12,667 nt of DNA from the NCBI GenBank assembly GCA_041685935.1, contig JAWLES010000063.1:1-12667 (forward strand). The letters are read 5' to 3'. The position numbers were made by a program, and so were the translations under genes. Below the pieces are notes generated by a model that worked only from the letters and a program-made list of their open reading frames with translations, made no database searches and was not told where the DNA came from. Positions 7,985 through 12,667 of this stretch are shown one piece after another. Every line of letters starts with the position of its first letter. The stretch's first letter is position 1. The DNA is from JAIPEK01 sp041685935. GTDB lineage: Bacteria; Desulfobacterota; Desulfobacteria; Desulfobacterales; Desulfobacteraceae.

Positions 7985-9055
7985 TTAATTGAGTAACGAT
8001 TGTACCACATCCGCGATTGTTTCGGGCGCCGGGATGTCACCTCCGCACTCCCCGTACCATTCTACGGGCTTTATCCCCCTGACGCAGCGCTGTACATCCT
8101 CCACCATCTGGCCCATGCTCAGCTCGATACTTATCACTGCTTTGCAGCTCTCTTTGGCTGCCGCGTCATGTATCTGCTCTTCAGGGAAGGGGAAAAGGGT
8201 CTTGGGGCGGATCATTCCGATTTCAAGCCCCTGCTCTTTCATGGTGTCGATCGCGGTTCTGCAGACCCGGCTCATGGTGCCGTAGCTGACTATCAGGACT
8301 TTATAGTCAGTATTTGTATTGTATGCTTCAAACATGACATCTTCTTTTTTCATCCGCTCGTACTGAGCTTTCAATGTCAGGTTGTTGTCGTTCAGCTCCT
8401 TTGGATCGAGAAACAGTGATTTGACAATGTTCCTTTTGTCCGACCCGCGCCTGTCCATTCCGCTTGTCGCCCATTCATCGTTGTTCAGCGGTTCTTCGTA
8501 AAGGTCATCTGTAAATTCCACAGGCTCCATCATCTGCCCGATCAGACCGTCCCCGAGGATCATTACCGGTCCTCTGTATTTTTCGGCAAGGGGAAACGCC
8601 TTCATGGTCATTTCCACGGCTTCCTGGACTCCTTCCGGCGCCATAACCAGAAGGTGGTAGTCGCCGTGTCCACCGCCCTTGGTGGCCTGGAAATAGTCCC
8701 CCTGGGATGGAAGGATTCCTCCGAGCCCCGGGCCGCCCCGCATGATATTGACAAAAACCGCAGGGCACCGTGCGCCTGCAATGTAGCTGAGAGCTTCGCT
8801 CATAAGGCTGATCCCCGGGCTGGACGAGGTGGTCATGACCCGCTGTCCGCATCCGGCTGCGCCGAATATCATGTAGCCGACCGCCACTTCGCTCTCTCCC
8901 TGAACAAAGGTGCCGTTGACTTCCGGCAGTCTTTTGGCAAGGTACTCCGCCACTTCCGACTGGGGTGTGATGGGATAGGCAAAGTAGTTGAGACATCCGG
9001 CCTTTATGGCAGCCTCACCGATCGCTTCGTTTCCTTTCATTAATACTTTGGCCAT
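7985..9055 (-). CDS. vorB: 2-oxoacid:ferredoxin oxidoreductase, alpha subunit (VorB-like, 3-methyl-2-oxobutanoate type)
   Basis: The 356-residue alpha subunit supplies the second half of the thiamine-diphosphate active site. It begins MAKVLMKGNEAIGEAAIKAG, and has AYPITPQSEVAEYLA (26-40), the 'YPITP' substrate-carboxylate motif, then TTSSSPGISLMSEALS (75-90), GGPGLGG (107-113), and the C-terminal domain with VSYGTMSR (256-263) and MIRPKTLFPFP (281-291). The MKGNEAI start and overall length resemble proteins annotated VorB, acting on 2-oxoisovalerate, the deaminated form of valine. KorA (2-oxoglutarate) is the main alternative, since motifs alone do not separate them. The enzyme can run in either direction: branched-chain amino-acid breakdown, or reductive carboxylation of acyl-CoA for synthesis. 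The ATG has CAGGAG upstream and starts 36 nt after the ferredoxin subunit gene. Confidence 0.9.
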   Translation of the reverse strand: MAKVLMKGNEAIGEAAIKAGCLNYFAYPITPQSEVAEYLAKRLPEVNGTFVQGESEVAVGYMIFGAAGCGQRVMTTSSSPGISLMSEALSYIAGARCPAVFVNIMRGGPGLGGILPSQGDYFQATKGGGHGDYHLLVMAPEGVQEAVEMTMKAFPLAEKYRGPVMILGDGLIGQMMEPVEFTDDLYEEPLNNDEWATSGMDRRGSDKRNIVKSLFLDPKELNDNNLTLKAQYERMKKEDVMFEAYNTNTDYKVLIVSYGTMSRVCRTAIDTMKEQGLEIGMIRPKTLFPFPEEQIHDAAAKESCKAVISIELSMGQMVEDVQRCVRGIKPVEWYGECGGDIPAPETIADVVQSLLN

Positions 9056-9091
9056 TCATATCTCCTGAAATTTGATTTGGTAAAATTGTTT

Positions 9092-9304
9092 TTACGCGGT
9101 TTCCATGACTGTGATCGCCACATCAGGGCACATGACGCAGCACATGGTGCAGTGGATGCAGTCGTCGGGCCTTGCCTGGTAAACCGGGAAATGCCCCTTG
9201 GTGTTGACCTTGTCCGACATTTCCAGAACATTTTTGGGGCATACGGTAATACAGAGGCCGCATCCCTTGCATGTTTCACTGTCGATGATGTGTTTATATG
9301 CCAT
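9092..9304 (-). CDS. 2-oxoacid:ferredoxin oxidoreductase, delta subunit (2x[4Fe-4S] ferredoxin)
   Basis: A 70-residue ferredoxin-like subunit that carries electrons from the thiamine-diphosphate site to soluble ferredoxin. Two complete cluster motifs are visible: CKGCGLCITVCP (C12, C15, C18, C22) and CIHCTMCCVMCP (C49, C52, C55, C59), with an extra Cys56 in the second. The order CxxCxxCxxxCP twice is typical of VOR/KOR delta subunits. I chose ATG 9304 because AAGGAG sits upstream; the longer open frame to 9400 runs back through the P-loop gene and has no start signal. The first 11 bases overlap the end of the P-loop NTPase gene, so the two are probably translationally coupled, and the alpha gene follows 36 nt later. 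Confidence 0.94.
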   Translation of the reverse strand: MAYKHIIDSETCKGCGLCITVCPKNVLEMSDKVNTKGHFPVYQARPDDCIHCTMCCVMCPDVAITVMETA

Positions 9305-10010
9305 AATTGATACTCCTTTTTGTATATTTGTTTTTATTCCACGGCATAACAAGCCCCCTTTCAATCGGCAGAACCGGACAGGTGATCCTGGTTCCGTCAA
9401 GGCCGTTGAGAAGGTGTGACGGCCAGGTTATGAATTGGATCGGAAGTCCTGTTGCCTCGGATACCTTTTCAAGCAGCTCGTAACCCTGATAAAGGGTTTC
9501 CAGGGTGGTGTCGTCAATAAGGTTGGCGTTGCCTGCAACTGCGGTGACTTCAAGGTTTGAGGATTTTTCGATCTGCTCCTTTATCCGGATACATCCGTCC
9601 ACATCTCCGGTGAACGGCCGGAAAGGATTGATTACCTGGATCATGGATACATTTTTTCCCTCGAGACTGTCCTTGAGAGCCGAGAGTACAGTTGCACCGA
9701 CATCGTCTCCGCCTGCATCAAGTATGGTCAGTCCGGCAGGGTTCCTGAGAATGCCGGCCACCTTCGGTGAGAGGATGGGAAGATCGGCATTCAGGTACCG
9801 GGTGTCCGGGAGGATTACGTTTATTCCGGCCTTTTCAAACCCCTCCCTTCCTTCCCTGGTTCTGAAGTAAGGGTTGACGAGATCAAGGTCGACAATGGCC
9901 ACATCCATGCCGGATTGTTTCATGAAAAAGGCGAGATTGGCAGCGGTCTCTGTTTTTCCACTCCCGTAATTTCCGACGATCACCACGATCCCTTTGATAT
10001 CGATTTCCAC
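9294..10010 (-). CDS. MinD/CobQ-like P-loop NTPase linked to the oxoacid oxidoreductase operon
   Basis: A 238-residue cytoplasmic nucleotide-binding protein. From the chosen start, residues 8-12 are a hydrophobic strand followed by Walker A G13NYGSGKT20. An aspartate-rich strand at 38-50 (AIVDLDLVNPYFR) and LDAGGDDVG at 97-105 fit the switch regions of the SIMIBI (ParA/MinD/ArsA) class. The deviant-Walker lysine of ParA/MinD is absent (Asn14 and Tyr15 lie there), so it is closer to general dethiobiotin-synthase/CobQ-like or tyrosine-kinase-like NTPases. The start is GTG 10010, six bases after GAGG; the open frame continues upstream to a TTG at 10109 but without a ribosome binding site. The gene overlaps the ferredoxin subunit by 11 nt. 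Similar NTPases beside such enzymes are known in anaerobes but the function is not established; cofactor assembly or regulation are guesses. Confidence 0.85.
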   Translation of the reverse strand: MEIDIKGIVVIVGNYGSGKTETAANLAFFMKQSGMDVAIVDLDLVNPYFRTREGREGFEKAGINVILPDTRYLNADLPILSPKVAGILRNPAGLTILDAGGDDVGATVLSALKDSLEGKNVSMIQVINPFRPFTGDVDGCIRIKEQIEKSSNLEVTAVAGNANLIDDTTLETLYQGYELLEKVSEATGLPIQFITWPSHLLNGLDGTRITCPVLPIERGLVMPWNKNKYTKRSINYGI

Positions 10011-10050
10011 AACCAGCCTCTTTTTAAAGAAAATCCATGCACAAAACTTT

Positions 10051-10080
10051 AAATTAAACAGATTCCGCCTGATTTTGCAA
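10051..10080 (-). promoter_or_regulatory. Candidate promoter for the P-loop/oxoacid oxidoreductase operon
   Basis: In the 120-nt AT-rich gap between the DRE-TIM gene and the P-loop gene, the minus strand has TTGCAA at 10080-10075 and, after a 16-18 base spacer, TTTAATTT at 10058-10051, giving TTTAAT or TAATTT as a -10 box. It lies about 40 bases before the GTG start. In such AT-rich DNA weak matches are expected, so this is a candidate only. The alternative is that the right-hand genes are read straight through into this operon. Confidence 0.3.
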
Positions 10081-10088
10081 TTATTTTT

Positions 10089-10124
10089 TGCCGGAATCGG
10101 AAAATTCAAAAATGAAATCCGGCA
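10089..10124 (-). terminator. Inverted repeat just after the DRE-TIM gene, possible 3'-end hairpin
   Basis: TGCCGGA (10089-10095) and TCCGGCA (10118-10124) form a perfect 7-bp stem around a 22-nt AT-rich loop that can itself form a small TTCA/TGAA hairpin. It starts 7 bases beyond the stop codon of the DRE-TIM gene. In the transcribed direction the stem is followed by A residues and not T, so it is not a standard intrinsic terminator. It may protect or process the transcript end; read-through is likely if it is not a terminator. Confidence 0.3.
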
Positions 10125-10130
10125 TCATGG

Positions 10131-11249
10131 TCAATCCGGACGGGCGATGGTCCGGATTTCTTCGGGATGGAGTCTTCTGCCGGCTTCAGAGCTTCTGTCC
10201 TTGATCGCGGCTGTAATGCCGGGAATGTCCCCTGCGTCAAACGGAATGCGGTTTTGTTCAAGATACCTTTGCACCAGTTTTTTGCCGCACAGTACGTTGA
10301 GAAAATACTCTTCCGTTTCCGATGTTCCGAAACCCGCCCCTGCGTGGGTACCTGCCACGTGGGAGCGGCTTCCCCGGCCGAAAACAGGGGTGTTGTATGT
10401 AATCAGAGACTCCCCTGTCTGTTCCCGGTAGATTTCGTCAACATACCTGTAGTAGCTTGTAAAGGTCTCGATATCATCAATCCTGACACCGGTTGAAGAT
10501 CCTTGGTCCCGCAGCATTTTCAACGTCGGGTAGAGATCGGCGATTCCGTTTCTCTCGCCGATGCCGAGGACTGATGCTTCCACAGCCGATCCCCCGGCCT
10601 TTATACCCATGAATGTGTTGGCGCCTGCCATGCCCATGTCGTTGTGGCAGTGGATGCTTATCCGTTTTCCAGCCTTATCCGCTTTTTCGGCAAGTGGCCT
10701 GATTGTCGGAAGAATCCGGTCAGGGGAGATGATGCCTGATGTGTCAGGCAGCGAAATCAGGTCGGTTTCCGTTTCAAGGATCAGAAAATCCGCAATTTCT
10801 CTCAAAAAGCTCTCTGATGTTTTAGCGATATCCAGAACTGCCATGGATATGCTCGCATTTCCGCAGTTGTCCCGGATAAATGCGGCAGTATCGCCTGCCC
10901 TTTTCATTACTGATTCGATTCTGTCTTTTTCAAACGCTTCATTGACATGAAAATGCAGGTGGAAGTGGGTTATACCGGTCTGAAGAAGGCACTCGGCATC
11001 CCCGGTGACAGCGCGGCCCATTCCGGCAATGGAGATATTGAACCCTTCAGACCTGCAGAATTCCCGGAGATTCTTAACTGCAGAGGCCTCTGATGAATGG
11101 GCCGGCGGATAGCCTGCCTGACATACATCTATGCCCAGCTTTTCCATGAAGGTGACCATCTGGAGGCGCTGCCTGTATGAAAACACAAGCCCCCTGTGCT
11201 GCATGCCTTCCCGGATCGTTTCGTCGACGGCTTTAATTGATTGTTCCAT
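10131..11249 (-). CDS. DRE-TIM metallolyase of the isopropylmalate/homocitrate synthase type, no regulatory domain
   Basis: The 372-residue protein has the DRE-TIM barrel features of enzymes that join or split an acyl-CoA and a 2-oxoacid or related substrate using a divalent metal. The opening motif is VDETIREGMQ (8-17), with Asp9 as metal ligand and Arg13 for the substrate. SIHCHNDMGMAGANT (198-212) gives the HxHN metal site at H200 and H202, and VLGIGERNGIADL (227-239) is the GxGER signature. A later SHVAGTHAGAG (296-306) matches the 'HxxGxHxxG' segment of homocitrate and isopropylmalate synthases. At 372 residues it lacks the C-terminal leucine-feedback domain of LeuA (about 500 residues), so length favours NifV/homocitrate-synthase-like or other stand-alone members. 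The exact reaction is unknown. The ATG overlaps the radical SAM gene by 17 nt and has AAGGAAC upstream, so the two are probably co-translated. Confidence 0.85.
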   Translation of the reverse strand: MEQSIKAVDETIREGMQHRGLVFSYRQRLQMVTFMEKLGIDVCQAGYPPAHSSEASAVKNLREFCRSEGFNISIAGMGRAVTGDAECLLQTGITHFHLHFHVNEAFEKDRIESVMKRAGDTAAFIRDNCGNASISMAVLDIAKTSESFLREIADFLILETETDLISLPDTSGIISPDRILPTIRPLAEKADKAGKRISIHCHNDMGMAGANTFMGIKAGGSAVEASVLGIGERNGIADLYPTLKMLRDQGSSTGVRIDDIETFTSYYRYVDEIYREQTGESLITYNTPVFGRGSRSHVAGTHAGAGFGTSETEEYFLNVLCGKKLVQRYLEQNRIPFDAGDIPGITAAIKDRSSEAGRRLHPEEIRTIARPD

Positions 11250-12531
11250 ACCGTTCCTTCGGGGGATTGAAATACCCGTGCATGAGCCTGGGGAAAAGCT
11301 TTTGAATGTCCTTGATCATATTGGCCATTCCCACTGAAGGGCTTTTTTTGCCGGCTTTGAACATGATTTCCATGTACAGCACCGGATCAAAATTCATGTT
11401 CCTCCACTGGATCATCCCCACTGGATATGCGGAAAGGAAGCGTTTCAAAGAGTCGAATTCGAGCATGGAATCGGTGAATCCAGGGCAGTTGAGCAGGTTC
11501 AGGGAGACGAATTTCCCTTTTTCCCCGGCGGTCTGAATGCTTTTTATCACATCTTCGAAAGTGTAGTTCCCGGGCCGGAAATAGGTGTTGTAGGGGGTTT
11601 TTCTGGTGGAGTTGAGACTTACCCGGACAGAGTCGAGTCCGGCGTCGAAAAGGCGTTCAAGTTTCCCAGGCAGCCCTGCGTTTGTGTTCATGTTGATGGT
11701 TCCTTCACCTGTGGTTTCCCGGACCATCCGGATCGCGGGTTCTATCACGTGGAAGGCGGTGAGCGGATCACCTTCACAGCCCTGTCCGAAGCTGACAACA
11801 GCGTTCTTCACCGTTTGGATATGTTCGAGCGCCGTCTGTGCTATTTCCTCTGCAGAAGGGGTGAATGCTATCCGGTTCTGGGGGGAGGTAAGGGAGGTGT
11901 CCTTCTGGAGGGATATGCAGCCCAGGCAGTCTGCATTGCAGGTCCGGGACGTTGGAAGGGGGGCTTCGTAACGTTTCAGAAAAAAGTTTTTTCCTGCAGG
12001 GCACCCGTATGTAAGAGCACAGTTTTCAAGGTGCCGGATCAGCCGGTTGGACGGGTATTTTTCATTCATCCGGCTGATGCCGGCCCTGATTTCAGCTTCA
12101 GGCATCTCTCTCAAGTCCTGCCTGGGTTCGTCATCCACCATAAGCGCTGCCGAACAAAAGCTGTTTCCGTCAAAGCCTGCAGCCCCGTAAGAAAAGAGCG
12201 GCAGCGGCTCTGCCGTGTTTTCATTGATATGGGCGCAGACATACCGGTTCACGTAGCCGGGAGAGTTGAATACCGCAACCGGAAAGACGGGCTCATTTTT
12301 ATCATAAGGATTGGCAGTGAGAGTTTCAAAGGATCGGGATTCAAGGTTGTACACAACGGGAAAGCGGTCAGGAAGCATCATCAGCTCGCTTCCATGCGGC
12401 ATTTCAAGGGTTTCGTCCTTCATGAGGACGTATGCTTCCTCACCAGCCATTCCTGCGGCTCCGTAGCCTGGAAGATCGAATATTTCCCCGTTTTCGCCGG
12501 CTACAACCGCAGTGAGTATATCCTCCTTCAT
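11233..12531 (-). CDS. Radical SAM enzyme with N-terminal extension, function unknown
   Basis: The 432-residue protein contains the radical SAM cluster motif CNADCLGC (C198, C202, C205; CX3CX2C), which binds a [4Fe-4S] cluster that cleaves S-adenosylmethionine. Downstream lie VSFGQGCEGDPL (246-257), equivalent to the SAM-binding 'GGE' region, INMNTNAGLP (279-288), and DSVRVSLNSTR (300-310), the usual barrel strands. About 190 residues precede the motif: this part is strand-rich by appearance, holds YGAAG twice (23-27 and 115-119), and ends with ENCALTYGCPAGKNFF (169-184), whose Cys171 and Cys177 could bind metal. The C-terminal part (about 370-432) has no cysteine motif, so a SPASM domain is unlikely. 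The ATG overlaps the preceding stop codon (ATGA), with GAGG seven bases upstream. No substrate can be inferred; the overlap with the DRE-TIM gene suggests a shared pathway. Confidence 0.85.
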   Translation of the reverse strand: MKEDILTAVVAGENGEIFDLPGYGAAGMAGEEAYVLMKDETLEMPHGSELMMLPDRFPVVYNLESRSFETLTANPYDKNEPVFPVAVFNSPGYVNRYVCAHINENTAEPLPLFSYGAAGFDGNSFCSAALMVDDEPRQDLREMPEAEIRAGISRMNEKYPSNRLIRHLENCALTYGCPAGKNFFLKRYEAPLPTSRTCNADCLGCISLQKDTSLTSPQNRIAFTPSAEEIAQTALEHIQTVKNAVVSFGQGCEGDPLTAFHVIEPAIRMVRETTGEGTINMNTNAGLPGKLERLFDAGLDSVRVSLNSTRKTPYNTYFRPGNYTFEDVIKSIQTAGEKGKFVSLNLLNCPGFTDSMLEFDSLKRFLSAYPVGMIQWRNMNFDPVLYMEIMFKAGKKSPSVGMANMIKDIQKLFPRLMHGYFNPPKERYGTIN

Positions 12532-12667
12532 TCGTCCGCCTCTTTACTGGCGCCCCAGATATCCACAATCCGGGTGCTGTCTGAATAATCAACCGTCCGG
12601 TAACGGGTGATTCCGGAGAGTTTTTTGGTGATCTCTCCTATGCGGGCGGCCTGGGACTGGATGGTAA
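12528..12667 (-). CDS. C-terminal end of a sensor/signalling protein, HisKA-like tail (cut by window edge)
   Basis: Only the last 46 codons are visible, ending at TGA 12530-12528, which overlaps the radical SAM ATG. The tail contains IQSQAARIGEITKKLSGITR followed by YRTVDYSDSTRIVDIWGAS. A helix of the form 'QA.RI..I..KL..ITRY', then 'Y....IVDI..AS', is what I associate with the second helix and exit of a histidine-kinase dimerisation domain in many Deltaproteobacterial PAS/GAF sensors. If so, the protein ends without a catalytic ATPase domain and would be a kinase-like receiver or adaptor, not a full kinase. The evidence is a short stretch, so this is tentative; that it is a real coding end is well supported by the ATGA junction and open frame. 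Confidence 0.6.
   Translation of the reverse strand, partial: TIQSQAARIGEITKKLSGITRYRTVDYSDSTRIVDIWGASKEADE

Noticed and set aside
9305..9400. Extended N-terminus of the ferredoxin subunit
   Set aside because: The extra 32 residues are read from within the P-loop gene in another frame and lack a start signal; the ATG at 9304 follows AAGGAG.
11749..12588. Long plus-strand open frame (279 codons) opposite the radical SAM gene
   Set aside because: It lies entirely antisense to a gene with a clear radical SAM motif, its translation shows no recognisable domain, and no plausible ribosome binding site supports it.
1..12667. CRISPR array, tRNA, rRNA, insertion sequence or phage genes
   Set aside because: I saw no regularly spaced repeats, no tRNA-like or rRNA-like sequence and no transposase or integrase motif; nearly all of the window is covered by recognisable minus-strand genes.

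Overview
The window is a compact, single-direction block of bacterial chromosome: every gene I can support lies on the minus strand, so transcription reads from high to low coordinates. There are eleven complete protein genes plus one cut off at each edge. I see no rRNA, tRNA, CRISPR array, insertion sequence or phage gene, and no gene-free stretch longer than about 160 bases. The ferredoxin-dependent 2-oxoacid oxidoreductase, the radical SAM enzyme and the Gram-negative tripartite efflux pump point to an anaerobic, diderm bacterium. The gene order P-loop NTPase / ferredoxin / VorB-like alpha / beta / gamma / ACT protein suggests a sulfate-reducer-like Desulfobacterota lineage, but that assignment is inference from family knowledge and not from a search.

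Right end (about 12667 to 10131): the tail of a protein resembling the end of a histidine-kinase dimerisation region overlaps, through an ATGA, a radical SAM enzyme with an N-terminal extension of about 190 residues. That gene overlaps by 17 nt a stand-alone DRE-TIM metallolyase of the isopropylmalate/homocitrate synthase type that lacks a regulatory domain. I do not recognise the pathway this pair serves.

Middle (10010 to 6123): after a 120-nt AT-rich gap come a MinD/CobQ-like P-loop NTPase, a two-cluster ferredoxin subunit, the alpha, beta and gamma subunits of a 2-oxoacid:ferredoxin oxidoreductase (VorB-like alpha; 2-oxoisovalerate or a related oxoacid is the likely substrate), and a tandem-ACT-domain protein that probably senses an amino acid. 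Short gaps and overlaps, with good ribosome binding sites, argue for one operon.

Left (6122 to 358): a complete RND tripartite efflux system in the order outer-membrane lipoprotein, periplasmic adaptor, inner-membrane RND permease. The first pump gene starts on the base after the ACT gene's stop codon, so the pump appears to be read from the same message as the oxoacid oxidoreductase. At the far left, a separate 160-nt gap with a good -10 box precedes the start of an MscS-type mechanosensitive channel that runs off the window.

Most notable points: the uncharacterised radical SAM/DRE-TIM pair, and the physical fusion of an oxoacid oxidoreductase/ACT operon to an efflux pump operon.
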